Translations under genes and position numbers: made by a program
The notes under the pieces: generated by a model
What the model saw: only the letters and a program-made list of their open reading frames with translations
Told to the model about the DNA's origin: nothing
The model's database searches: none
NCBI GenBank assembly: GCA_015501585.1
Contig: JADNRY010000242.1
Coordinates: forward strand, 1 to 64,000
Direction: 5' to 3'
Source: Rhodocollybia butyracea
Taxonomy: Eukaryota; Basidiomycota; Agaricomycetes; Agaricales; Omphalotaceae
DNA: 64,000 bases
In this document: positions 1 through 11,424 of the stretch, piece by piece
How the letters are laid out: each line of letters begins with the position of its first letter
How positions within the stretch are numbered: the stretch's first letter is position 1

Positions 1-2160
1 AGCTTGTTCACCAAGATGCCTTTCTGCCTCCCGGACTTGTTTAGCCTTGCCCCGAAGCTACCATATCTTGTTATCCATGAACCATGAGTCCCGAAGTTCC
101 CTTTCTAATCATCGTTCTTACCCTTTTACGCACATTCCTTGTTCGACTTTTTTTTTTCAAATGCATTGTCCTTGGTCCTGTTAGCATTGTATATTGTTAT
201 ACGCCAATCACTTACCTTTTGGGTTGCTTATTGTCTTACTTTTGTAGATTAAACGTTCGGACTATACTCGCTCAAATTTGTAAGTTTTTCTTGTTAAACT
301 TGTTATGGTTCACCTTGTATACTGTGGTGTAGTCATGTACTATGTACCCTGAACCTATCTTGATTGTTTTGCCTTTGGGGAATCCTGAACTATTCCAGCT
401 GCTTTGCCTTTAGAGAATACTGCACTCACATGCTATCTTGCTTCTCTGGCAACTTTTACACTGTTAGAGTCTCAGTCAGTGGAAGAAAATGTATGTGTTT
501 GACGCTCTTGACAAGGCCCTTGTGTGTTGTGCAAGAGGCATTCAGTTATCTTGTTGCTTCATGGTCACCAGCTCAAAATGCTTTAATTACCCTCTGACAA
601 GGTCGTGCAACCTAGGCCGGAATAGAAGCGGAGCCGATGTGTAGGGCCGAAAGGCAAGGTCAGGATCGTGGGAATGATATCCGGAATAGACTACAAGGCC
701 AAGGAAACAGTGGGACTTCGGTGAAGCTATTAGCAACACCCCAACACACCACCAAGGTTGTCCCAGAAGGAAAGGAAGTAAAGTGCTAGAAATCACCGAA
801 GTCAGACCAAGGTATAAGCGTGAGAATGGTCCGAGATATGTCCGAGGTAAGGACCAAGCCGAGTTGGCCGGTATCAGACAGAATGGTGAGAATAAGGAAC
901 AAAGAAAGACTTAAGGAAAGCTCGGAAAAGTGTGCAATAACTGGTATAGCTTGTAACTCGTTTAACTTGTGATTTTTGGCTGAGGAATGATAGTACAAAG
1001 TACCTAGCTTATATACAAGTGACCTAATTCAACAAGCTTCTTACGACTTCCAATTTCTTTATGATGTGTGATAAAGATTGATAAAGTACACAAGTCTGAT
1101 AGAACAAGTTTTCCAAGTCATGTATTTGGTAAGGAAATTCAATGAGAAAAGGTGTGTAATGGTGTATACCATCTATTATTTGGACTTACTGTAGCTTTTC
1201 TAGCCTTATTTGACGGTCATTTTGCTGTTTCTGCCAGTTAGGATCCAAACTTGCAACTTGGGCACCTTTTTTTCAAGGCTCTGGGACAATTGGCATGGAA
1301 ATTGGGCTGGGAGGTGTGTTATTGATCATTTTTTGGCAATCTACCTGACCTGGAAGATCTTTTTAGCATTACCGAGCATCAAATTCATCTCTTATTGATC
1401 TTGGACCTCTGAATCATTGCGAATTTTTCCTCAAAAACTCCTCTACCATGGCTGGCTCAAGTTGTTTCAATGGACAGTATGTCATTATTCCACCATCATA
1501 GTTTGCCATTGACCAGCTTTCATGCAAAGTCAATAGCACAACTGCATGACTAGAAGGACACCAGACAGTTCCACAGCCGCTGACGCTATTTTGTACCGCA
1601 GGTTCTGGATCTCTAGTGAGTCTTGTACCTACCTATATGCTATCATATGACTCAAAATTACTTAGGTCTGTTTACAAGGCATTGTGGAATACAGCCTGTG
1701 TCATGTAGTACTGTACTGGTATCTGGGCCTGTTTCCACTCACTCAAGCTTGAAATCAAATGAAATTTACCATTTGATTGAGAGAGAATTGAGCTTAACGA
1801 GCTCAAGCCCACCTATATCTACTCATTTTTGCTTATTGTCATGCAGTGTTCTGAAAGATACTGAAAGTACCTCAAGTAAATGAGCATTTTTGGGCAATAT
1901 TGAGTGAATCTTGGCAGTGCCCATTTCTGCCCATTTGGCACCTGTTTGAGCCTGTTCCGCCTGATCAATGTTCACTGGGGGCCCTCAATATTCCATTGTT
2001 AAATCAACTCTGTTTCTCGTTTTCTCATTTCGCCTTGTGTGTGCTGCTGGAAGCATAACTTTCTATCCATGCGGATGCAGAGGATCAATGGGCTAGTATG
2101 CGCTGTAATGTTTCTACTCCAATTGACAAGTCAACAAAGAACAAATTGAGGATAGCTCAT
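1..2160. other. No gene recognised; AT-rich accessory DNA
   Basis: I find no convincing coding region here. Reading frames are short and have no family motif. The stretch around 590-990 has the look of repeat-derived DNA (possibly an old LTR), but I could not find a matching second copy, a primer-binding site or a target duplication, so it is left unassigned. Confidence 0.4.
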
Positions 2161-2169
2161 TGTTCATTG

Positions 2170-4265
2170 CTATCCTCGCTGAGTTGGAAAATAGACTTCA
2201 AAGGGTTTCAACACAGGCTGTATAGAGTTCTTGGATAAACACTTGTCCAGACTGTATCTCATTACACATACCTCTAACCAAATAAGTAGTCTCACAGCCA
2301 TCCAGATTGATCTGACCATGCAGTTGCACTGGTAGAAGGGGCCCTTCTGGAAGCTTACTTGTGAAATTCCGCCAGTATGCTCATGCCAACTTGATTTGCA
2401 ATGAACTAGATACAGGACTTGTACCTGCCACGCGCTTGGCACGATGGCCCACACTTGCAAGTGTTGAAAACAGAGGGTGCCTGCAATATTGGCATCATTC
2501 AAGAAAAGATTCATGCTATCATTGCTCCGTTTCTCCCAAGCATTGTCGGGGTATACTTATATCCAGTAGGGAGAAACCAGCATTGATTGTGCCGGAGAAG
2601 GATACATGGAAAGCATAAGAAGTGCCAATGCCAGGAAGGATGGCTGGAGCTACTTGGGGATAAGAATTGTCGACAATGCGGACGTTGAGGACATAGCAGG
2701 TATCATTAAGTCCACTCTGGTACTGACGACGTGCCTCAATGAGGACGACTACAGTATCTGTCAGAAGTCTCAACATCCTGTCAAGATTCTTCCGCTGTAC
2801 CTTGCCATTACTGTAAGGCTGCCGGATTTCATCAAGACTGAGTATTTCGGAACCAAGGATAACAAGGTCCAACCAAATGCCGCTGATAGAAATTCCAGCC
2901 ACAACAACAAACTGCTGGCGGGTCTGGTCATCTCTAAAGAGGAAGGTCTGGGGAAAATGATCATGGTCCAGTGTGAAAACTCCCATCCTATGTTCTGCAG
3001 GATCAGTGGTATTGGCGGTAACGGGAAGGTCTGCGTTGAAGGGGTTTGCCATTATGGGCTCAATTCCCTGACCACCAGAATAGAAGACTGCTATCTGGTT
3101 AGAATTGAAGTGATTATGTGACCTGAAAGATGAAAGATCCTGGGATGCCCACGCCTCAAACAATAGCTCTTGTGGGCTCTGCTCAATTTCTCCACACTTG
3201 GCCCATATTTCAAGATCTTCAAGAAGCTTGTCTGTTTGAATCCTCTCATACTGGTTCTCATTAATTATTGATGTCTTCACGAGAATGGCCAGATGCCTTG
3301 ACCAAATTGATTCGCAGTTCAGAAGAGCCAGAAACTGTGGCTTATCATCGATGACAGGTAATATGGGTAAAAGAGGAAGGTGGACTAGTAAGCCCATATT
3401 TGTCATTGAAAATGGCCGTTGCTTGGGGTTGGACCAAAGACTCAGATGCATATACCCACCACTTTCTTCAAACACATCTGGACTGGTGGCAAGTATACCC
3501 CCGATAGATGGCAACTTTGTCTTCCAGGCAAAGATTGTGTGATCATTGGACACCTTCAAAATCTCCTCCTGAAGCCTGATGAAGGCATGCTCTCCTTCAC
3601 CGTAGATTGGCGGCATGTAAATACCAAAAATTCCCATCAGCGAGTACGCCCTGTCTTCTACACATGTTGTCTCCCTTCCAGCAGCCCAAGACATTCTTGC
3701 TGCAATACTGCATTCACTCGGACCATCTTGTGACAGCAGAACCTCCGATGGGATCCCAGTAATATCTGTGATCGTCTCTTGCAGGCTCGCCTTTGTTCCA
3801 ATCTTCATCCACTCATTTGTGAAGAAGAAAACTGTTGGCGGTGCTATCAACTCCTGGAGCATCCATCCTCTCGTAAACCATCTACACATCCGGAAGTTCA
3901 GGTCGAAGGACCGGCCAAGATGGTCATTTTGCATGTCTGTCAGGTAAGCATAACAAACTTCTGCTTTCCTGTAGTATCTGTACATCGAGTTTGATGGCCT
4001 CTGAGAGCTCGGCACTGCTCGATTTATCAATGCAGCAGGTGTCAATCCAGATATATTCCCAATCTTCACTGCGCGCCTGCTTGCACGCTCCCACAACCTT
4101 GGACCACCCTTTCATGTCCTTTCTCTTCAACGGATCCTGAATATCTTGAAATGTCACTTCCTCGTCTCCCCATACGTGCGAGAGGATCGCATAATTTGGT
4201 ATCTCCAGCTCATTTGCAAAGTAGATGAGCTCTGGGTCTGTATCAGTAATTTGAAGAAGTCGCAT
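2170..4265 (-). pseudogene. HET-domain protein, broken copy 1
   Basis: This is a paralogue of the intact HET gene at 11425-13512. HET proteins trigger heterokaryon-incompatibility cell death in filamentous fungi. From the start at 4265 (MRLLQITDTDPEL) the canonical blocks YAILSHVWGDEEVTFQD, then WIDTCCIDKSSSAELSEAI, are seen in one frame. The protein then continues in a second frame (YYRKAEVCYAYLTDMQ, FTRGWMLQELIAP, IYGEGEHAFIRLQEE). Compared with the intact copy there is one extra T near 3990. A second break near 2555 moves the C-terminal part (LFLNDANIAGTLCFQH) to a third frame, and similarity fades below about 2450. The two independent frame breaks make it a pseudogene unless they are sequence errors. 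Its upstream DNA is shared with the other two HET copies. Confidence 0.8.
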
Positions 4266-4830
4266 GATAGTCTGATACTTTTTAATGAGTGAGTTGAGCC
4301 ACGGAGTTCGGCAGCAAGGGCTGCACTATCTTGACTGAAACGTACCGAAAGGCTTTCTGTTTGTTCAATGTAGTAGAGAGCAAAGCAAACCTAGGCCCAC
4401 TTTATGTTCCCGGGCGGGTGGCGTAAACGGACCATATAACGGTGTCACTGAAGCTGCACCACCAAAAATGCTGCCCAATTCAGATGAGATGACATAAGTA
4501 GATTAATCGAATGCCCGGGAGAACCGCAACACATTTAATGGTCCTGATACTGAATTTACAGACCTACATTTCTCACAATCATCCCAGTGGGAACATGTAG
4601 ATGCAGCGATAAGGAAACATAATTCTGCATTGGACATAGTACATGTCAGTGGGGTAGGATGGAGCTTACCAAGGGTGCTGTTAGATTATTGAGAGCATTA
4701 TTGATTCAATACTCCTTGTATTCAAACTACAGGAGTTCTTGAATATCGGAACATCGCCAGCCTCGCAGGTATGTTGCGCATAGTTGTTCTAAAGGATTGT
4801 TTGTACTCATCCTGTGTGTACCCACAGCTT
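4266..4830. repeat. HET upstream region, copy 1 of 3
   Basis: The DNA upstream of broken HET copy 1 resembles that upstream of the intact copy (about 13513-14070) and of the truncated copy (about 18075-18345). Shared blocks include 'ggatggagcttaccaaggg', 'cccttgtatt' and 'caggtatgttgcgcatag'. The three HET copies therefore arose by duplication of gene plus promoter. Confidence 0.7.
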
Positions 4831-5239
4831 GAACAAGACGTATCTTACTCAACTAGCCGCTCTTGCATTATATTTTGTGCATCTGCTTTAGACACAGTTG
4901 GCCAGCTCTTGATACTTACAAATCCTTAACCACTGAGATTGTGAAGTGCCCTGTCAAAGCCAATTTTTTACTCAATCATTATTACCTTTTGTGTAGCTTC
5001 CTCAAGTATCTTACTGATCATTAGTTCCCATACTTGGTAATACAGAAATCATCCCAATGTTGCTCAGCTGAAAGCTGTTATTTGGTCTTTTAAGGAGCTT
5101 TTCCCCAACGGAATGCCTCTATGATGTATCAATATATGAACTTCGTGTGATTTTTTTTCCTGGCTCCCTTGGTTCAACTGGCTCCATAACAACGAGAGCC
5201 AAAGTGCGAGTGAAGATGTCAAACGTTCAACAATTTAGC

Positions 5240-5735
5240 TCTCCAAGGTGTAAAGGTTCAAGGCAGATACTAGTAGCTCCAAGGCAACAACCTTCTCGAG
5301 GGCAGCCTAGTCACAGATTCACGTATATATCAAGCCTTGTCCACAATCAGGATCACAAAACTGGTAACTGGGTAACAAAATCAAGACAAGCCAAAGCAAA
5401 CGGTAATCCACGCCAATCTTGAACGTTTGAACCGTTGGTTCTAAGCTTGGTACACTCCCGAGACTACCCCCAACTTGAGGGCTTATACCACCAGCTACTA
5501 CCAAAAGTCAGACCAGCAGCGTGCGCGATGGTTGGTTCCTGTGTTTGATGAATAGTTCATTTCTTTGCAAGAGAGCATGGTCTGAGCCCGACTCCTGAGA
5601 TCGAATACTTAAGCCGTACCTTCCAAAAATTATTTGCCAAAGCAAGAATACTTAATCCGGTATGTAATCGCAACCCGACCTTTGATTCCGGTCCGATGTT
5701 TTATTGGTTCCTTCAACCCCTCCTCAACGACTCTC
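5240..5735. repeat. Segmental duplicate S1 (partner 18775-19285)
   Basis: About 500 bp recur in the same orientation at 18775-19285. Shared landmarks are 'aggcagatacta', 'acaaaatcaagacaag', 'ttggtacactccc', 'agggctta', 'aaagcaagaatacttaat' and 'gatgttttatt'. In both places the block follows a HET copy and its upstream region at a similar distance, so HET plus about 1.5 kb of flank moved as one unit. No coding capacity is evident. Confidence 0.7.
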
Positions 5736-5949
5736 AACACTTCCATCTCACCCGCAAGTCTCTCAGCCTCCTTAAGATGATTAATCTCTGCCATCTTGAC
5801 TTCCAGTGCACGTATATTCGAAACGTCGGATTTGCGCGACGATCGGAGGTCAATGAGATGTTGGTGAGTATTGCTAGTGAGACGAGATAGGTGAGAACGG
5901 AGAGATCCCAGAGCAGAAAGTTACAGTTAAAACATTGCATAAAAAAGGA

Positions 5950-7452
5950 ACGGGTAGTACAGTGGGATGCAATTGTTCTTAAAGAATAAACATTATTTAT
6001 GATCATATACTTTAAGAAAACCTATAAGTATTCTTTGAGTATTCTTTAAGTCATGCTTTAAGTATTTAATGTCGCCTGTAGTATTTCCTCACACCAAATA
6101 TTTCTTAAGATACTTTATTTCTGAACATCCTTTACTTATTTCTTTAATTCTTAAGAAATTTCCTTAAGATCAATGCTGTTAACAAGTCATTCCCCTGTGC
6201 GCAAATATTCATTAAGGAAAAAATCTTACTTGCTTCTTAAGAACAATTCATTAAGAAATTGTTCTTAAGAGCAATAAGAAGCATACAAGCAAAAAGAAGC
6301 TCACCGCCTCTTCCCCCAACATTTCATGATGTTGGCCGCCGACCACGTCACCACATGCAAGCCCGGCCTGAATCCAAGAACTATCCTCACAAGCAGGGGG
6401 CTGGGGGGATGGGGATGGGGGAAAGCAGCTGCAATTCAACAAGTGGTTGAGCATTCATAATGCTTTTGTCTATTGTTTGAAAAGACAAAGGAGTGCTCAA
6501 ACAATAGACAAAAGGTGTGACTCAGGGTGGCCCATGCTGAAGAGATACTTATTGTCATTTCCGAGTGCTACTGTAACGTGGGTCCAGCTGTTCCTAATAA
6601 CAACACTTTGATATCACTTTGCATCAAGTATGATACCTCAGGCTGTACGATACATAGGCAGGAGGGGGGTTGAAAGAGAGATGCGGCCCGCGGGTGGTCA
6701 AGCATTGAAAAGTACTTCTGTCTACTTTATGCTCAGCGGCAGCAACGACTGCAGCAAATGGACTCTATTGTTTGAAAGGACAAAATAAGATCGGACAAAG
6801 CCCATGCCGACTCTTATTGTATTTTCGGAGCGCCCTAGTCCAACAACAGCCGGCGGTGCTTTGACCCATCACATGGTTGATGCAAATGGGCGCTAACATC
6901 ACTTCGCTTCTTTCTTTCTTTCATCCTCCAACCTCGTTGCGCCACATCGGCTCAACCAATCCACTGTCTGTCACTCCTGAGCCCTGCCTACCACTTGGTG
7001 TGGTGGCTCTAACAGACTTTCAACTCACAGATTGTTGGTGCACCTTCTCGGTTCAAGATTGACTTGTGTGCTGTAGTGGCGCTAGGTGCAAAAGAGGCAA
7101 GGAATACCCTCCTTAAAAATTCCTTAAGATTGATGTCTTTGATGTGAGTTTGTGATATTCTTCCGATCTTAAGAAATTGTTCTTAAACACTCCTTTAAGA
7201 TCATACCTCAAACCATGGCATTCTCGTGTCCACTGGTGAGCTTTGAGAGTACTCTTAAGAAATAGTATTAAAGATTTCTTAAGATTGTCATCTTTGAACA
7301 GTTCACAACACTCCGCTTCCAAGGTGATTTCATGATTTTATAGTTCTTAAGTAGTTGTATAAGTAGTATGTACTTCTTAAAGTACTTTAAAGTACATGAT
7401 CATAAATAAAGTTAATTCTTTAAGAAAATGGAATCCCATTCCTGACGGGTAG
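5950..7452. mobile_element. Non-autonomous hAT-like DNA transposon with 8-bp target duplication
   Basis: The element spans about 5958-7444. The 8-mer ACGGGTAG flanks it at 5950-5957 and 7445-7452; 8 bp is the target-duplication length of the hAT superfamily. The ends are inverted repeats of about 50 bp: the left end starts CAGTGGGATGCAATTG near 5960, and the right end, read inward, starts CAGGAATGGGATTCC. Both continue with CTTAAAGAAT and TTTATGATCAT. Subterminal zones (about 6010-6300 and 7110-7400) carry many copies of TTCTTAAGAA-like motifs, typical transposase-binding arrays. No transposase frame is present, so it needs an autonomous relative. The left terminus is uncertain by 2 bp. Confidence 0.8.
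6463..6514. repeat. Perfect 18-bp inverted repeat inside the hAT-like element
   Basis: The arm CTTTTGTCTATTGTTTGA at 6463-6480 is exactly reverse-complemented at 6497-6514, leaving a 16-nt loop. A related but degraded copy of the surrounding roughly 190 bp seems to follow at about 6690-6890, so the interior of the element may itself be a diverged tandem or nested repeat. Confidence 0.75.
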
Positions 7453-7852
7453 ACATACCTTTCTTTTGTTCAACAGCCGCTTCATCTCGAACTGACGTGT
7501 CAGCCTCCTGCATACTCATACTCGTATCACGAGTCCTTGTCCTTTCTACTCCTTCTCGCATCAGCCACTGCTCGTCTCGCCCGCCCTCTGAAGAACCTGA
7601 AGAGCCCTTGTTCTCTCCTGCGCAACGCCTTTTTTCCACATCTCGATTTCATGTTCGAGTTCGCGTACTTGACGACGAGAGATGCCATTTTCGTCCGAGA
7701 TGTGAAAGCTTGTCTTGAATCATGTTCATCGTTGTTAGTAGATGGACTAGAAAGACAAGAGTCAGTAGGGAAGAGACAAACGGAAAAAAAAATACACGGA
7801 CCTTCGATATCCCGAGGTTCATTACTTGATACGTATAGAGACAACGATTGAA

Positions 7853-8235
7853 TATTTGAATGCTCCCATGGCTGGTGAATCGGCTGCTTTTGTTAACCTA
7901 GTTACGTCGGGTAGTTGAACATGAGAAATATTTTGTGGACGGGGTGCGTTGAGTATTTTCTGAGAAGTCTAATTTGGGGCTGGGTTCTGCGTGTAGGGTT
8001 AGGAGGGACAGGAAAGTCATTCACGATGGATGAAAACTCGGCGTTGTTGGCATCGTGATTAGCCGTCTCGATTTCTCGTGCAAGACCACGAGCGTTGTGA
8101 GTAAATTTGGAAGACGTAGGAGTGGGTAGGTGAAGTCGTACTTGTGGCTGACTTGCTTTGGAAGTTGTGTCAAAAGAGGCTTCACAGACAAGAGGTGAAG
8201 GTGTGACAAAGATTCCGAGGTCTTTTTGGAGAAAA
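7853..8235. other. No gene recognised
   Basis: There are only short frames without motifs. The stretch lies between the decayed coiled-coil gene and a duplicated gene fragment. Confidence 0.4.
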
Positions 8236-8239
8236 TGAA

Positions 8240-8700
8240 ACCCGCCTAAGAGAATTGGAAGTTTTTGGACAAAGTTCCGAGTCTGAAGACAACGACGTAG
8301 CAGATTATGTAGATCCTAAGGAGATCTGAGGGGCGAGGGACAGGACCAGATTCCAAAATCCAGTCAAGTTCAGGCGTACTATCCATAACAAGTGGGGCAG
8401 GCGCCGGATATTTTGAGCGAGTCGAAGATGATAAACAGAGGTCTGTTAGGATCTTTGTCCACGAAAAATCAGGAGGTCCTATATCTTGCACGTCCAATGT
8501 CCCCGACCACTGGTGGAACTAGGTTTTTGAAGGCACTTGACGAGAATAAAGCGATCATCATTAGCCTTGCGGACCGAACCAGAGCGTGTCCAAGTTACCT
8601 TCCAGAGATTTTGTGGTGATAAAGTCGCAGATTCTTCAAGCAAAGAGGTTGGAGCGGAAAGACTGAAACCGAAGAAACAACCTGCTACAATGGCCACAAC
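8240..8700 (-). pseudogene. Unknown gene fragment, duplicated copy 1
   Basis: This minus-strand sequence resembles 16670-17060. In both, a short conserved frame reads DD(R/C)FI(L/F)VK, then LQK, then ST(S/N)GRGH. Upstream here is a hydrophobic stretch (AIVAGCFFGFSLSAP, residues encoded near 8690) that could be a membrane segment. The frame stops soon after the conserved patch (near 8480) and continues in another frame. The family is not recognised, and both copies look decayed. Confidence 0.4.
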
Positions 8701-8754
8701 TGAAAGAGAACAAGGTCAAGAGTGTATAAGCGCGCCAAGCTAGCGCTCATCAAT

Positions 8755-8780
8755 CATGACGTGATGTCATTTCCACCCGA
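8755..8780. promoter_or_regulatory. CRE-like near-palindrome
   Basis: The block TCATGACGTGATGTCATTTCCA occurs here, and its reverse complement occurs at about 17674-17695, in each case upstream of a copy of the same unknown gene fragment. It contains TGACGTGATGTCA, an imperfect CREB/ATF-type palindrome. Function is inferred only from the match and position. Confidence 0.3.
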
Positions 8781-8799
8781 CCTTGTCCTCGATTCCCTC

Positions 8800-11420
8800 T
8801 TATGAGTCGGGAAAGCACCTATTCGTTCTCGTGAATAAGTTCATTTACAGAAACTTACTACTCAAGTACTCAACGTTCAACGTCAACGTAACGCTGACTT
8901 TGTAGCTTTTCTTCGTGCTAGGCCTCCTTGACTATTGGTTCATGGTTCCGGTTAACGGGTACCAAGCTGTTATCGATGACCTCTTCCGAAGAACGATCTC
9001 AGTTATGTTCCAGGGTGCATCAGCTCATGTGTAAAATCTTCCTTCCTTCATTCCCTACCACTACATCTCGCCGGGATCTAATCCTGTCCCTGCTTTTTCA
9101 ACGCCTTTCTCCTTGCTTGCGACCTGAGTGAAGGCTACCAAGCCCAAGAACCATGATGACAAACTTCCCATATCCGTAGCCTTAAATCATTAACGCAGGT
9201 ATTGCTACAACTTTGAATTGACCCGTAGCAACTAGCATCTGTGATGTCCAATTCAAAAGACAGTGAAGTCAGTCTCTCAATTCATTGTTACTGGGTATAC
9301 TGACGAGGTGTTTCTCCTATGTAGATGATTCCAGTTTCCTTTTTGCTCTTAGCGCCATCTTTGGGGAACGCTTCAAATAACCTTCATAGGCACGTCGACA
9401 AACTCCAGATCTCTAATTCAACCAAACCAATTTCTAGCGAATGTTATGGATAGTCCCCAGGTTTCTACAAGACCTGAGGATATTCTTCCATGATCTATTC
9501 CATTCGTGAGGGCTATATCTGGACGGACCGTCCCGTCATACTTTGCGACCTTCATTCCGGACCAACGAAAGTTAGACCATTCTCTCTGCTGATTCGCACA
9601 ATGCTGATTTTCGATGGACCAAGAATTATCATATGGAGGATGTTCATCATGCTACGGTGTATGCTCAACCTCACCGGTCTTTGAATTTGCCAGGATCCCC
9701 TACGTACTCTTGGTGTCATACTTGCCCATAGTTTGGGTGCGGGTATAAGAGAGCCAGCTTATTATAATTTCCTCATCCCCATACCGAAACTGGAAGGGGA
9801 GAAAGATACCGACCCGACTACATGTCCTTCAAGCATCAGCATGGATCAAACCCTGCACCCATGTCCTTGGAACTGAAGCCTCCTCCCCGTCTCCTACTAC
9901 AGCATCGCTATACTCCACCTCTCACAATCAAACTCGACTTCATGGTCTGCAGCTCCACTGTCAGTCTCTCTTCCTTTCCACTCTGATTTAACTGCGCCCA
10001 TGCCTGCGTCTCTCCATCGGAGGGCCTGGATCACACGGTCGAATCCTGGTCCCAGAAACCACCACCATCGAAGACATTCCTCTATCCGCCTGGTTATCCT
10101 GCTTATCACGCGCCATCGGCGAAGGGAGTGGGAGCGGGAGTGGTATACCCAACGTTGATACGACCCATGAGCCGTGCTTCTCCCCTCCCTTGGGCCCCGC
10201 ATTACCCTGCTCACGCTCACTCTCCTTGGAATCGAGTAATTTGGGGGAGGAATGTGTTATGTTTTTTTTTTTTTTGAGGCCGACGCGCAGGAAACTTTGA
10301 CATGAGGGTAGACGACTCCCCAGAGTGATCCTCCGGCCCCTTCTCCCATTGATAGCTACGGCGACAGAAATCAGTTGAACGGTTCCTAGGCCATGGGTTC
10401 ACGTGGCAGTAGGTGCAAGCTCAAAGGCGGATGGAATTGGATTATGGGAGAAGAAGGTGAGATGATGCGAGGAGCGTAGTTGGGATGAAGCGAGTACTGA
10501 GAAAATGGGGTGAGTTTCTTTTCTCCTATAATAATCTACTACTGAGTATGCCGCTGTTCAGCAGGACGAGGTTCCGCTTATCTGAAGAGTATCCCATCGC
10601 CCTTCGTCGTCTGGCCCAGAATTTGTCAGAAGGACACCAGAGAATGCCGACTCCCCGTCATTGAACTCCTTCTCAAAGTTATTCTAGTATCCCACGAATG
10701 CTGGATACACCGAATATGGAATATGCCACCTCCACCCTCGATCCACACATTCCTAGTGCAGGCGTAGGCAAAGACCAAAACTCGCTTGTCGAAGAAGTAC
10801 AAGTGCTTCCACATTCCTTGAATGAATCAGTATCTTCGCCTCACTTTCCCGTTGCCTTTGTACAATACGCTCAATGGGTGGGCGGGCGGCGAGAGCCATA
10901 CTAGCATGGAGTTATTGTAGGAGCCCACGGTTTCACAACGCTACGGTGTAGTTGGTCACCCTGTTATGATGGGTACTCCAAATCCTTCTTCGTTCTTTGA
11001 TACCATTCTTGATACTACTTTATATCCCTTCGGAGCCTTGCGGTCCCGACGTGGTCTACCTTTTGGTTTTTAGTATGTGCATTGTCTAGTTTGGTACTGG
11101 ATTTTTCACTATATGTACCTCTTGCTTTGGCTCTTTGAATATACTTGTTAGTTACCTGCAACAAGTATACCTCCCTGAGGGTTTTGAGATTCTCCTGCGA
11201 TTGGAGTTTAACAATAACTGTTTCGAACGCTGCGAAGCTGCAGTGCTGAGAACTTGGATCAACTTTCATCGGACCGGAAAGCCCGAACGGCATCACTTAG
11301 TTGGGGGAATGCTTTTCGAAAAATAAGAAAACGCTGCGAGAACGATAAACCAGCTACATTTGTACTCTATACAGCCACATTTCCAACTGGGTCGAGCGTG
11401 AGTGTACAAGGGACCACTGT
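8800..11420. other. No intact gene; coding-like decayed stretches
   Basis: Several plus-strand stretches look protein-like but break frame every 100-200 bp. Around 9590-9980 there is a His-rich stretch, and around 10010-10240 a Pro-, His- and Ser-rich stretch (for example YPPGYPAYHAPSAKGVGAG). A poly-T tract lies at about 10260-10276. I cannot name a family and suspect an old pseudogene. Confidence 0.3.
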
Positions 11421-11424
11421 GCTA

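Larger units (their letters stand above)
5700..7740 (-). pseudogene. Decayed coiled-coil protein gene split by a hAT-like element
   Basis: On the minus strand, charged heptad-like sequence is found on both sides of the element at 5958-7444. The upstream part (about 7740-7460) includes HISDENGISRRQVRELEHE and, after a frame change, a stretch rich in Arg, Glu and Thr. A plausible splice donor (AAAG then GTATGT) falls at 7459-7454. The downstream part (about 5870-5700) includes VKMAEINHLKEAERLAGEM. Frame changes in the upstream part and the insertion suggest a dead gene, although the element may lie within an intron. I do not recognise the family. Confidence 0.35.

Noticed and set aside
590..1000. 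Possible LTR
   Set aside because: Base composition suggests a repeat, but no second LTR, target duplication, primer-binding site or retrotransposon protein is visible in the window.
2606..3121. 171-aa plus-strand open frame
   Set aside because: Shadow of the HET pseudogene on the opposite strand.
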